Shown one piece after another: positions 1 to 11,693 of a DNA stretch of 64,000 bases; positions within the stretch are counted from its first letter, which is position 1; each line of letters begins with the position of its first letter. The stretch comes from Sinohyriopsis cumingii (lineage: Eukaryota; Mollusca; Bivalvia; Unionida; Unionidae), in assembly GCA_028554795.2 (NCBI GenBank), contig JAPYKE020000263.1:682001-746000 (forward strand), in the 5' to 3' direction. The notes beneath the pieces were generated by a model. It was given only the letters and a program-made list of their open reading frames with translations, was not told the DNA's origin and searched no databases. The position numbers and the translations under genes are program-made.

Positions 1-953
1 ATAGTTTGTCTTTGGAGTTAAACCATATTAACTTCGAGTGAAGGAGGTCTTTTTGCCTATTAAACCAGCAAGTAATTATTGTTTCCCGAATTCGATTGAT
101 ATTGCTAAATGATTGGGTTGTGTTATCCTTTTTTTTCCCGATGTTAGATAAATCACATCCCACACATCAAGTCATCAGTTAAAGTTGGTGCAGTCGGTTA
201 CATCCTTTCTTTATAGAGTTCATTCCTGTATCTTATATGTAAATTACGCCACTGACTTGAGTCTCCGAGTTAATGATATTGTTTGTGGATGATATAGTTG
301 TCTTTTTATTTCATTCATTTTTATATGTACAGTGTATATTTATATATATTCGAAGTTTCCCTAAAGCCTGATCAAAACCATCATTACAGCTGTTGTTACT
401 ATTGAGCACTAATAATGTTAACACCTAGAACCTTAGAAACAACGGCATAAATTCCCAGTACAAAGAGAGCATTTCAACACTGGAGAAAATCATTATGGTA
501 ACTGAAAGAAATGAAAAAGAAACTATTTTAAAATAGATATTTAAATGTGCAGTGAAACAATATTCAGGGTGTTAAAACGGTCAAGGAACAAACTAGAAAT
601 GAATTTACATGTTAAGTCATTTAAATACATCTTCAAATATAAATGTGATTGACATTTAATGTTTGAAGCATCTATCACTTTTTGGCCATATAATTTTGTT
701 TTCAGAAGAATGAATACAATATTTTAACAAAAGCTGTGAATACTGGATCTGATATTTGTTTGTAAATCGATTGTTGTTCTTTCTCCTTCTTCAAAAGTAC
801 TTATTTTGTGTATTTTTTTTAATTCTATCTGATTTCATATATATTTATATCAATTTATTTGTTTGTCAGTTTTAAATTTTATTTATTTCTCATTTCATGC
901 GTTTTTAGTGCAAATTTATTCATTTGAAACAATACCTTTTTCAGAAACTATTT

Positions 954-1112
954 TGACCTTGACTGTTCGTTTTGTGAACACCAGGTGTTGACCTAGATCC
1001 TGACTTCGATTCAAAATTAGTAGCAACCACGTAAATTAGTTTTATTTTTCTTTTAAAATGATTGCTTGTTGTCGAGGTCATGATGGGGCTACGTTTTTAA
1101 GATGTAAACAAT
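954..1112 (+). promoter_or_regulatory. Conserved cluster of transcription-factor-like motifs (one per unit)
   Basis: In unit 0 the following lie within about 160 bp. TGACCTTGA at 954 is the reverse of TCAAGGTCA, the monomer site of ERR/NR5A-type nuclear receptors. AACACCAGGTGTT is a 6+1+6 palindrome containing the E-box CAGGTG. TGACCTAGAT at 989 is the reverse of ATCTAGGTCA, a ROR/Rev-erb-type site. AGGTCA lies at 1075, and a forkhead-type GTAAACA lies about 25 bp further on. Most other units have a second GTAAACA just before the palindrome. The equivalent block recurs roughly 1.0-1.35 kb into every complete unit; TGACCTAGAT and AGGTCA are present in all 16, and the first site is lost only in units 11 and 13. 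That these motifs bind anything is inference. Confidence 0.45.
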
Positions 1113-1221
1113 TTCTTAAAATTTTATTTCTTAGGGTAAAATGATTGGTTTTCGTCAGGACCACACTGGGTGTAGATGAGCTTTAACAAGTAAATAATTT
1201 CGACGATGTTCTGTAACATGA

Positions 1222-1289
1222 TCACGTCAGCCCCTTTTTGCATTTTAGAATACAATATAACCTTTGTTTTGGAGAGATCTTCTCAGTAG
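1222..1289 (+). promoter_or_regulatory. Core-promoter-like arrangement: CRE-like, TATAA, initiator-like TCAGT
   Basis: TCACGTCA (1222) is followed by TATAA (1256) and by TCAGTAG, whose A (1285) lies 29 nt after the first T of TATAA. That is the classic TATA-to-start spacing, and TCAGT is the common invertebrate initiator. The arrangement recurs in the other units. In six of them (28548, 34276, 37150, 40028, 42904, 45778) the first motif is a perfect CRE, TGACGTCA. Four units have TGAGT instead of TCAGT (units 9, 11, 13, 14) and one has a damaged TATAA (unit 12). The sequence is AT-rich, so TATAA alone means little. Confidence 0.35.
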
Positions 1290-1516
1290 TAGTTGGGCTC
1301 TTACACTGGAAATTGTATGTTGTGCTGTCTGGAATAATTTCAAATTACTTGAATTCAAAAGGATTAATTCCTTTTTCCTGGAAAATACGTGTTCTGCATA
1401 CGAAATTCCTGAGCAAAGACATCTCTTTTAAAGATTTATTTGGATTTTCAAAACTAGGAGTGATAATTCATCTTTGTATAAGGGACTGAAGACTTCAACA
1501 CTATAGATAACAGCAT

Positions 1517-1585
1517 ATGTCATCTTCCATCATGGATTCTTCGTGGGGACTCAAACTTGAAATCATTAGAAAATTTTATTATTAG
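1517..1585 (+). CDS. Conserved 22-codon ATG ORF, one per satellite unit (tentative)
   Basis: The unit 0 copy starts with ATGTCATCTTCC and ends with TATTATTAG. The peptide begins MSSSIMDSSWGLK and ends RKFYY. It lies about 230 nt downstream of the initiator-like site. The same frame occurs in all 16 complete units, with no frameshift or internal stop seen. The few changes are I5V and F20L in unit 7, F20L in units 9, 12, 14 and 15, an altered position 20 and loss of the first ATG in unit 10, and D7N in unit 12. It resembles no peptide I know. Changes are amino-acid-altering rather than silent, so conservation may be of DNA or RNA rather than protein. Confidence 0.25.
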   Translation: MSSSIMDSSWGLKLEIIRKFYY

Positions 1586-1745
1586 AACTACTAAAATTTT
1601 ATTCATGGATTACTTTTGTATTTGATTCTTAAAACCGTAAGTTCATACATTTTTCCTGACTTTTAAAGATTTTTTTTAGGAAAAGAAATGATATTTTTCA
1701 AAGCTTGTTGTTTTCACTATTTCTTGTGTTACTGTTTATTCGAGC

Positions 1746-2018
1746 CTAAACAAGTAACATAAGATGATCAAATCCTACCTTGGATTCTTGTCTTTTTGTA
1801 CAATACTTCGTTGGGAGCCACATCTCTTGAGAGAACCTATTGTGATTCGAGATAGAGCAGTCTCTCAATACAGCTTTTACCTTGTCTTCAGTTGGTTTTA
1901 GTTTTTCCCCAGCAATGTAATATTGGTATCCTTTAGTATATTTTGTGTCAGTTTCTCTTGTATGCATGAAAGTATGATTTAAATCCCAATTGGGCAGTGT
2001 AATGCCAACTACCTCCAA
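1746..2018 (-). pseudogene. Recurrent 90-codon minus-strand ORF in the satellite unit, probably not a functional gene
   Basis: The frame opens at TTG, not ATG, just after a stop. It contains LKPTEDKVKAVLRDC and later QEMWLPTKYCTKRQESK, where a splice-donor-like AAG|GTAGGA follows. Versions of it occur near 4.7, 7.9, 13.9, 19.9, 23.1, 26.0, 29.2, 32.1, 37.8, 43.6 and 46.4 kb. In units 3, 5, 11 and 13 it is broken by indels in the T-tract or a missing C. Copies differ mainly by amino-acid replacements. I do not recognise the family. It may be a relic of a captured exon. Confidence 0.3.
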
Positions 2019-2547
2019 AAAGTTTGATTTTCTTTAATCTTTCTTTGAGATTTCGCTTCCATTTAAATATTCATTTTATTCATGTATGCATCAGAATTTT
2101 AGGGTTTTGTGGATATCTAACTATTTGTAAATAATTTGAATTTTTGACGTTTTTTCCTAATTCTATTTGCATTCATTCCCAAAACTGAATACTGTCCAGA
2201 ATTGTATGAAAACTTTATGGAAGATATAGATTCATTTGCAAAATATAACTCATTTTCCTTTTAAACTCATTGAGAATTTTTTTTTAAAATGCAGGGGTAC
2301 ATACTTAAATTCATCTCAACATGGTTGCATGCATATATGTACATAAACATCCATACATCCTTCATAGATACATGTATGAAAGTCTTTCATTGTTCTAGTA
2401 TATGCTGACAAGTTTGCTGTAATGCAAGATATGTAACGAAAGAGATTTAGCCATGTATAACTTGTTGATTGTTAAGGAGGAAATTGTTTTATTGTGATGG
2501 AGGATAAATGTATTCAGTAAATGTTTTATGTATTTTTAATTTTGCAG

Positions 2548-2649
2548 CAAATGATATTAGTATGTTCCTATTTATGATATTAATCAGTATCATATTATTG
2601 AATTTTTGTTATTTTCTTCTTTTTCATGATATCCTTCACAAAACAGCGC
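2548..2649 (+). other. Exon-like 102-nt block with splice-like borders (one per unit)
   Basis: A T-rich stretch ending TTTTGCAG precedes the block, and it ends at GTAAGTAT, a near-perfect 5' splice-site consensus. Translated in one frame it gives a hydrophobic run (ISMFLFMILISIILL) that could be a membrane segment. The donor-like GTAAGT is kept in most units but weakened in some (GTAAGA in units 7 and 10, GTAAAT in unit 13). The acceptor AG is absent in units 7 and 9 (TTTGCCG). It could be a real exon of a non-coding satellite transcript or coincidence in AT-rich DNA. Confidence 0.25.
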
Positions 2650-2716
2650 GTAAGTATTATATCTTGAACTTTTCTGTTACTTGGTCTAAACAGTAATACA
2701 TTCATCTGAAAAAGAG

Positions 2717-2722
2717 AATAAA
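2717..2722 (+). terminator. AATAAA polyadenylation-signal-like hexamer, conserved in the units
   Basis: AATAAA lies inside GAAAAAGAGAATAAAAAGGC, followed after about 25 nt by a T-rich stretch. It stands about 1.43 kb downstream of the initiator-like site and is kept in the other complete units. It would close a hypothetical plus-strand transcript. Confidence 0.3.
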
Positions 2723-2804
2723 AAGGCAGAAAAATAACTAATTTTTCTAACAATCTTGAAAGAGAATGTAGTTTGGCAGGTCAAGTATTTAGTATGATTT
2801 GTTG

Positions 2805-5674
2805 TATAGACTATAAACCAGACTAAAGTACGTGTCACGAACTACCCTATCAGTGCCAATGGCAAGTAGGTATTTGTGTACATAGTTTGTCTTTGGAGTT
2901 AAACCATATTAACTTCGGGTGAATGAGTAACCAGCAAGTAATTATTGTTTCCCGGATTTGACTGATATTGCTAAATGATTGGGTTGCGTGATCCTTTTTT
3001 TTCCCTGGGATTAGGTTATTCACATTCCACACATCAAGTCATCAGTTAATGTTGGTGCAGTCGGTTACATCCTTTCTTTATAGAGTTCATCCCTGTATAT
3101 TATCTGCAAATTACGCCACTGACTTGAGTCTCTGAGTTAATGATTTTGTTTATGGATGTGATAGTTGTCTTTTTATTTCATTCATTTTTATATGTACAGT
3201 GTACATTTATATATATTCGAAGTTTCCCCAAAGCCTAATCAAAACCATCATTACAGCTGTTGTTACTATTGAGCACTAATAATGTTAACACCTAGAACCT
3301 TAGAAACAATGGCATAAACTCCCAGTACAAGGAGAGAATTTTAACACTGGAGAAAATCATTATGGTAACTGAAAGAAATGAAAAAGAAACTATTTTAAAA
3401 TAGCAATTTAAATGTGCAGTGAAACAATATTCAGGGTGTTAAAACGGTCAAGGAACAAACTAGAAATGAATTTACATGTTAAGTCATTTAAATACATCTT
3501 CAAATATAAATGTGATTGACATTTAATGTTTGAAGTATCTATCACTTTTTGGCCATATAATTTTGTTTTCTGAAGAATGAATACAATATTTTAACAAAAA
3601 CTATGAAGACTGGCTCTGATATTTGTATATAAAGTGATTGTGGTTCTTTCTCTTTCTTCAAAAGTACTTGTTATGTGTATTTGATTTAATTCTATCTGAT
3701 TTCATATATATTTATATCAATTTATTTTGTTTATCAGTTTTAAATTTTATTTATTGCTGATTTCATGCCTTTTTAGTGTAAATTTATTCACTTGAAACGA
3801 TACCTTTATCAGAAAATATTTTGACCTTGACTGTTCGTTTTGTAAACACCAGGTGTTGACCTAGATCCTGACTTCGATTCAAAATTAGTAGCAACCACGT
3901 AAATTAGTTCTATTTTTCTTTTAAAATGATTGCTTATTGTCGAGGTCATGATGGGACTACGTTTTTAAGATGTAAACAATTTCTTTAAAGTTTATTTCTT
4001 AGAGTAAAATGATTGGTTTTCGTCAGGACCACACTACGTGTACATGAGCTTTAACAAGTAAATAATTTTGACGATGTTCAGTATCATGATCACGTCACCC
4101 CCTTTTTGCATTTTAGAATACAATATAACCTTTGTTTTGGAGAGATATTCTCAGTAGTAGTTGGGCTCTTACACTGGAAATTGTATGTTGTGCTGTCTGG
4201 AATAATTTCAAATTGCTTGAATTCAAAAGGATTAATTCCTTTTTCCTGCAAAATACGTGTTCTGCATACGAAATTCCTGAGCAAAGACATCTCTTTGAAA
4301 GATTTATTTGGATTTTCAAAACTAGGAGTGATAATTCTTCTTTCTATTAGGAACTGTAGACTTCAACACTATAGATAACAGCATATGTCATCTTCCATCA
4401 TGGATTCTTCGTGGGGACTCAAACTTGAAATCATTAGAAAATTTTATTATTAGAACTACTAAAATTTTATTCATGGATTATTTTTGTATATGATTCTTCA
4501 AACCGTAAATTCATACTTTTTTCCTCACTTTTAAAGAATTTTTCTATCAAAAGAAATGATATTTTTCAAAGCTTGTTGTTTTCACTATTTCTTGTGTTAC
4601 TGTTTATTCGAGCCCAAACAAGTAATATAAGATGATCAAATCCTACCTTGGATTCTTGTCGTCTTGTACAATACTTCGTTGGGAGCCACATCTCTTGAGA
4701 GAACCTATCGTGTTTCGAGATGGAGCAGTCTCTCAAGACAGCTTTTACCTTGTCTTCAGTTGGTTTTAGTTTTTTTTCCCCAGCATTGTAATATTGGCAT
4801 CCTTTACTATATTTTGTGTCAGTTTCTCTTGTATCAATGAAATTATGATTTAAATTCCAATTGGGCAGTGTAATGCCAACTACCTCCAAAAAGTTTGATT
4901 TTCTTTAATCTTTCTTTGAGATTTCGCTTCCATTTAAATATTCATTTATTCATGTATGCATCAGAATTTTAGGGTTTTGTGGATATCTAACTATTTGTAA
5001 ATAATTTTAATTTTTGACGTTTTTTCCTAATTCTATTTGCATTCATTCCCAAAACTGAATACTGTCCAGAATTGTATGAAAACTTTATGGGAAATATAGA
5101 TTCATTTGCAAAATATAACTCATTTTCCTTTAAAACTTCATTGAGATTTTTTTTTAAAATGCAGGGGTACATACTTAAATTCATCTCAACATGGTTGCAT
5201 GCATATATGTACATAAACATGCATACATCCTTCATAGATACATGTATCATAGTCTTTCATTGTCCTAGTATATGCTAACAAGTTTGCTGTAATGCAAGAT
5301 ATATAACGAAAGAGATTTAGCCATGTATAACTTGTTGATTGTTAAGGAGGAAATTGTTTTATTATGACAGAGGATAAATGTATAGAGTAAATGTTTTATG
5401 TATTTTTAATATTAAAGCAAATGATATTAGTATGTTCCTATTTATGATATTAATCAGTATCATATTATTGAATTCTTGTTATTTTCTTCTTTTTCATGAT
5501 ATCCTTCACAAAACAGATGGTAAGTAATATATCTTGAACTTTTCTGTTACTTGGTCTAAACAGTAATACATTCATCTGAAAAAGAGAATAAAAAGGCAGA
5601 AAAATAACTAATTTTTCTAACAATCTTGAAAGAGAATGTAGTTTGGCAGGTCAAGTATTTAGTATGATTTGTTG
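2805..5674 (+). repeat. Unit 1 (B-type, 2,870 bp)
   Basis: This is a short unit with the B-type start GAATGAGTAACC, which lacks the TCTTTTTGCC segment of A-type starts. The exon-like block is preceded by AATATTAAAG and followed by ATG|GTAAGT. The minus-strand ORF here carries a 3-bp insertion in its T-tract. Confidence 0.92.
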
Positions 5675-8600
5675 TATAGACTATAAACCAGACTAAAGTA
5701 CGTGTCACGTACTACCCTTTCAGTGCCAAAGGCAAGCATGTATTTGTGTACATAGTTTGTCTTTGGAGTTAAACCATATTAACTTCGAGTGATGGAGGTC
5801 TTTTTGCCTATTAAACCAGCAAGTAAGTATTATTTCCCGAATTCGATTGATATTGCTAAATGATTGGGTTGTGTTATCCTTTTTTTTCCCGATGTTAGAT
5901 AAATCACATCCCACACATCAAGTCATCAGTTAAAGTTGGTGCAGTCGGTTACATCCTTTCTTTATAGAGTTCATTCCTGTATCTTATATGTAAATTACGC
6001 CACTGACTTGTATAGACTATAAGCCAGACTAAAGTACGTGTTACTAACTACCCTTTCAGTGCCAAAGGCAAGTAGGTATTTGTGTACATAGTTTGTCTTT
6101 GGAGTTAAACCATATTAACTTCGGGTGAACGAGTAACCAGTGTGATCCTTTTTTTTTCCCGATGTTAGATTAATCACATTCCACACATCAAGTCATCAGT
6201 TAAAGTTGGTGCAGTCGGTTCCATCCCTTCTTTATAGAGTTCATCCCTGTATATTATCTGTAAATTACGCCACTGACTTGAGTCTCCGAGTTAATGATAT
6301 TGTTTGTGGATGATATAGTTGTCTTTTTATTTCATTCATTTTTATATGTACAGTGTATATTTATATATATTCGAAGTTTCCCTAAAGCCTGATCAAAACC
6401 ATCATTACAGCTGTTGTTACTATTGAGCACTAATAATGTTAACACCTAGAACCTTAGAAACAACGGCATAAATTCCCAGTACAAGGAGAGAATTTCAACA
6501 CTGGAGAAAATCATTATGGTAACTGAAAGAAATGAAAAAGAAACTATTTTAAAATAGATATTTAAATGTGCAGTGAAACAATATTCAGGGTGTTAAAACG
6601 GTCAAGGAACAAACTAGAAATGAATTTACATGTTAAGTCATTTAAATACATCTTTAAATATAAATGTGATTGACATTTAATGTTTGAAGCATCTATCACT
6701 TTTTGGCCATATAATTTTGTTTTCAGAAGAATGAATACAATATTTTAACAAAAGCTGTGAATACTGGAACTGATATTTGTTTGTAAATCGATTGTTGTTC
6801 TTTCTCCTTCTTCAAAAGTACTTATTTTGTGTATTTTTTTTAATTCTATCTGATTTCATATATATTTATATCAATTTATTTGTTTGTCAGTTTTAAATTT
6901 TATTTATTTCTCATTTCATGCGTTTTTAGTGCAAATTTATTCATTTGAAACAATACCTTTTTCAGAAACTATTTTGACCTTGACTGTTCGTTTTGTAAAC
7001 ACCAGGTGTTGACCTAGATCCTGACTTCGATTCAAAATTAGTAGCAACCACGTAAATTAGTTTTATTTTTCTTTTAAAATGATTGCTTGTTGTCGAGGTC
7101 ATGATGGGGCTACGTTTTTAAGATGTAAACAATTTCTTAAAATTTTATTTCTTAGGGTAAAATGATTGGTTTTCGTCAGGACCACACTGGGTGTAGATGA
7201 GCTTTAACAAGTAAATAATTTCGACGATGTTCTGTAACATGATCACGTCAGCCCCTTTTTGCATTTTAGAATACAATATAACCTTTGTTTTGGAGAGATA
7301 TTCTCAGTAGTAGTTGGGCTCTTACACTGGAAATTGTATGTTGTGCTGTCTGGAATAATTTCAAATTACTTGAATTCAAAAGGATTAATTCCTTTTTCCT
7401 GGAAAATACGTGTTCTGCATACGAAATTCCTGAGCAAAGACATCTCTTTTAAAGATTTATTTGGATTTTCAAAACTAGGAGTGATAATTCATCTTTGTAT
7501 AAGGGACTGAAGACTTCAACACTATAGATAACAGCATATGTCATCTTCCATCATGGATTCTTCGTGGGGACTCAAACTTGAAATCATTAGAAAATTTTAT
7601 TATTAGAACTACTAAAATTTTATTCATGGATTACTTTTGTATTTGATTCTTAAAACCGTAAGTTCATACATTTTTCCTGACTTTTAAAGATTTTTTTTAG
7701 GAAAAGAAATGATATTTTTCAAAGCTTGTTGTTTTCACTATTTCTTGTGTTACTGTTTATTCGAGCCTAAACAAGTAACATAAGATGATCAAATCCTACC
7801 TTGGATTCTTGTCTTTTTGTACAATACTTCGTTGGGAGCCACATCTCTTGAGAGAACCTATTGTGATTCGAGATAGAGCAGTCTCTCAAGACAGCTTTTA
7901 CCTTGTCTTCAGTTGGTTTTAGTTTTTCCCCAGCAATGTAATATTGGTATCCTTTAGTATATTTTGTGTCAGTTTCTCTTGTATGCATGAAAGTATGATT
8001 TAAATCCCAATTGGGCAGTGTAATGCCAACTACCTCCAAAAAGTTTGATTTTCTTTAATCTTTCTTTGAGATTTCGCTTCCATTTAAATATTCATTTTAT
8101 TCATGTATGCATCAGAATTTTAGGGTTTTGTGGATATCTAACTATTTGTAAATAATTTGAATTTTTGACGTTTTTTCCTAATTCTATTTGCATTCATTCC
8201 CAAAACTGAATACTGTCCAGAATTGTATGAAAACTTTATGGAAGATATAGATTCATTTGCAAAATATAACTCATTTTCCTTTTAAACTCATTGAGAATTT
8301 TTTTTTAAAATGCAGGGGTACATACTTAAATTCATCTCAACATGGTTGCATGCATATATGTACATAAACATCCATACATCCTTCATAGATACATGTATGA
8401 AAGTCTTTCATTGTTCTAGTATATGCTAACAAGTTTGCTGTCATGCAAGATATGTAACGAAAGAGATTTAGCCATGTATAACTTGTTGATTGTTAAGGAG
8501 GAAATTGTTTTATTGTGATGGAGGATAAATGTATTCAGTAAATGTTTTATGTATTTTTAATTTTGCAGCAAATGATATTAGTATGTTCCTATTTATGATA

Positions 8601-8825
8601 TTAATCAGTATCATATTATTGAATTTTTGTTATTTTCTTCTTTTTCATGATATCCTTCACAAAACAGCGCGTAAGTATTATATCTTGAACTTTTCTGTTA
8701 CTTGGTCTAAACAGTAATACATTCATCTGAAAAAGAGAATAAAAAGGCAGAAAAATAACTAATGTTTCTAACAATCTTGAAAGAGAATGTAGTTTGGCAG
8801 GTCAAGTATTTAGTATGATTTGTTG
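5675..8825 (+). repeat. Unit 2 (A-type, long, 3,151 bp)
   Basis: This long unit holds a second copy of its first ~336 bp, in a 270-bp form. Downstream it is nearly identical to unit 0. Confidence 0.92.
6011..6280 (+). repeat. Internal partial duplication in unit 2 (270 bp)
   Basis: TATAGACTATAAGCC restarts immediately after CACTGACTTG, and the segment ends at the next CACTGACTTG. It resembles a B-type unit start, while the first copy (5675-6010) is A-type. Two stretches (~24 and ~43 bp) present in the first copy are missing. Confidence 0.9.
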
Positions 8826-11693
8826 TATAGACTATAAACCAGACTAAAGTACGTGTCACGAACTACCCTATCAGTGCCAAAGGCAAGTAGGTATTTGTGT
8901 ACATAGTTTGTCTTTGGAGTTAAACCATATTAACTTCGGGTGAATGAGTAACCAGCAAGTAATTATTGTTTCCCGGATTTGATTGATATTGCTAAATGAT
9001 TGGGTTGCGTGATCCTTTTTTTTTCCTGGGATTAGGTTATTCACATTCCACACATCAAGTCATCAGTTAATGTTGGTGCAGTCGGTTACATCCTTTCTTT
9101 ATAGAGTTCATCCCTGTATATTATCTGCAAATTACGCCACTGACTTGAGTCTCTGAGTTAATGATTTTGTTTATGGATGTGATAGTTGTCTTTTTATTTC
9201 ATTCATTTTTATATGTACAGTGTACATTTTTATATATTCGAAGTTTCCCCAAAGCCTAATCAAAACCATCATTACAGCTGTTGTTACTATTGAGCACTAA
9301 TAATGTTAACACCTAGAACCTTAGAAACAATGGCATAAACTCCCAGTACAAGGAGAGAATTTTAACACTGGAGAAAATCATTATGGTAACTGAAAGAAAT
9401 GAAAAAGAAACTATTTTAAAATAGCAATTTAAATGTGCAGTGAAACAATATTCAGGGTGTTAAAACGGTCAAGGAACAAACTAGAAATGAATTTACATGT
9501 TAAGTCATTTAAATACATCTTCAAATATAAATGTGATTGACATTTAATGTTTGAAGTATCTATCACTTTTTGGCCATATAATTTTGTTTTCTGAAGAATG
9601 AATACAATATTTTAACAAAAACTATGAAGACTGGCTCTGATATTTGTATATAAAGTGATTGTGGTTCTTTCTCCTTCTTCAAAAGTACTTGTTATGTGTA
9701 TTTGATTTAATTCTATCTGATTTCATATATATTTATATCAATTTATTTGTTTATCAGTTTTAAATTTTATTTATTGCTGATTTCATGCCTTTTTAGTGTA
9801 AATTTATTCACTTGAAACGATACCTTTATCAGAAAATATTTTGACCTTGACTGTTCGTTTTGTAAACACCAGGTGTTGACCTAGATCCTGACTTCGATTC
9901 AAAATTAGTAGCAACCACGTAAATTAGTTCTATTTTTCTTTTAAAATGATTGCTTATTGTCGAGGTCATGATGGGACTACGTTTTTAAGATGTAAACAAT
10001 TTCTTTAAAGTTTATTTCTTAGAGTAAAATGATTGGTTTTCGTCAGGACCACACTACGTGTACATGAGCTTTAACAAGTAAATAATTTTGACGATGTTCA
10101 GTATCATGATCACGTCACCCCCTTTTTGCATTTTAGAATACAATATAACCTTTGTTTTGGAGAGATATTCTCAGTAGTAGTTGGGCTCTTACACTGGAAA
10201 TTGTATGTTGTGCGGTCTGGAATAATTTCAAATTGCTTGAATTCAAAAGGATTAATTCCTTTTTCCTGCAAAATACGTGTTCTGCATACGAAATTCCTGA
10301 GCAAAGACATCTCTTTGAAAGATTTATTTGGATTTTCAAAACTAGGAGTGATAATTCTTCTTTCTATTAGGAACTGTAGACTTCAACACTATAGATAACA
10401 GCATATGTCATCTTCCATCATGGATTCTTCGTGGGGACTCAAACTTGAAATCATTAGAAAATTTTATTATTAGAACTACTAAAATTTTATTCATGGATTA
10501 TTTTTGTATATGATTCTTCAAACCGTAAATTCATACTTTTTTCCTCACTTTTAAAGAATTTTTCTATCAAAAGAAATGATATTTTTCAAAGCTTGTTGTT
10601 TTCACTATTTCTTGTGTTACTGTTTATTCGAGCCCAAACAAGTAATATAAGATGATCAAATCCTACCTTGGATTCTTGTCTTCTTGTACAATACTTCTAT
10701 GGGAGCCACATCTCTTGAGAGAACCTATTGTGTTTCGAGATGGAGCAGTCTCTCAAGACAGCTTTTACCTTGTCTTCAGTTGGTTTTAGTTTTTTTCCCC
10801 AGCATTGTAATATTGGCATCCTTTACTATATTTTGTGTCAGTTTCTCTTGTATCAATGAAATTATGATTTAAATTCCAATTGGGCAGTGTAATGCCAACT
10901 ACCTCCAAAAAGTTTGATTTTCTTTAATCTTTCTTTGAGATTTCGCTTCCATTTAAATATTCATTTATTCATGTATGCATCAGAATTTTAGGGTTTTGTG
11001 GATATCTAACTATTTGTAAATAATTTGAATTTTTGAAGTTTTTTCCTAATTCTATTTGAATTCATTCCCAAAACTGAATACTGTCCAGAATTGTATGAAA
11101 ACTTTATGGAAAATATAGATTCATTTGCAAAATATAACTCATTTTCCTTTAAAACTTCATTGAGATTTTTTTTTAAAATGCAGGGGTACATACTTAAATT
11201 CATCTCAACATGGTTGCATGCATATATGTACATAAACATGCATACATCCTTCATAGATACATGTATCATAGTCTTTCATTGTCCTAGTATATGCTAACAA
11301 GTTTGCTGTAATGCAAGATATATAACGAGAGAGATTTAGCCATGTATAACTTGTTGATTGTTAAGGAGGAAATTGTTTTATTATGATAGAGGATAAATGT
11401 ATAGAGTAAATGTTTTATGTATTTTTAATATTAAAGCAAATGATATTAGTATGTTCCTATTTATGATATTAATCAGTATCATATTATTGAATTCTTGTTA
11501 TTTTCTTCTTTTTCATGATATCCTTCACAAAACAGATGGTAAGTAATATATCTTGAACTTTTCTGTTACTTGGTCTAAACAGTAATACATTCATCTGAAA
11601 AAGAGAATAAAAAGGCAGAAAAATAACTAATTTTTCTAACAATCTTGAAAGAGAATGTAGTTTGGCAGGTCAAGTATTTAGTATGATTTGTTG
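8826..11693 (+). repeat. Unit 3 (B-type, 2,868 bp)
   Basis: This B-type short unit forms the 6,021-bp dimer with unit 4. It is nearly identical to unit 5; one visible difference is GCGGTCTGG here against GCTGTCTGG there. Confidence 0.92.

Larger units (their letters stand above)
1..2804 (+). repeat. Unit 0 (A-type start, lacks the internal duplication; 5' ~76 bp outside the window)
   Basis: It starts with the A-type signature GAAGGAGGTC and then runs straight from CACTGACTTG into AGTCTCCGAG, without the extra copy that unit 2 has at that point. The rest is close to unit 2. The CRE-like octamer is TCACGTCA and the exon-like block ends CAGCGC|GTAAGT. Confidence 0.92.

Noticed and set aside
990..1030. 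B-box-like TTCGATTC in the conserved satellite block, suggesting a tRNA or RNA polymerase III gene
   Set aside because: There is no cloverleaf and no matching A-box at a suitable distance, and the flanking bases depart from the GGTTCGANNCC consensus.
1238..1489. 83-90-codon plus-strand ORF (HFRIQYNLCFGEIF...) repeated in many units
   Set aside because: It opens at TTG, not ATG. Copies differ mostly by amino-acid replacements and by different C-terminal ends, and no known domain is visible. It also overlaps three other frames of similar length, as expected for random open frames in a repeat.
4090..4319. Minus-strand ORFs of 66 and 68 codons opposite the plus-strand frame
   Set aside because: They are antisense shadows of the same conserved stretch, without recognisable motifs and present only in some units.
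5072..5278. 68-codon plus-strand ORF and its 87-codon antisense partner
   Set aside because: Both frames are open over the same stretch in some units and closed in others by indels in the T-tract, so there is no sign of coding constraint.
5720..5914. 64-codon minus-strand ORF near the unit start (KDKLCTQIHACLWH end)
   Set aside because: It is open only in units with the A-type start; B-type units have a shortened or altered version. There is no recognisable domain and no consistent start codon.
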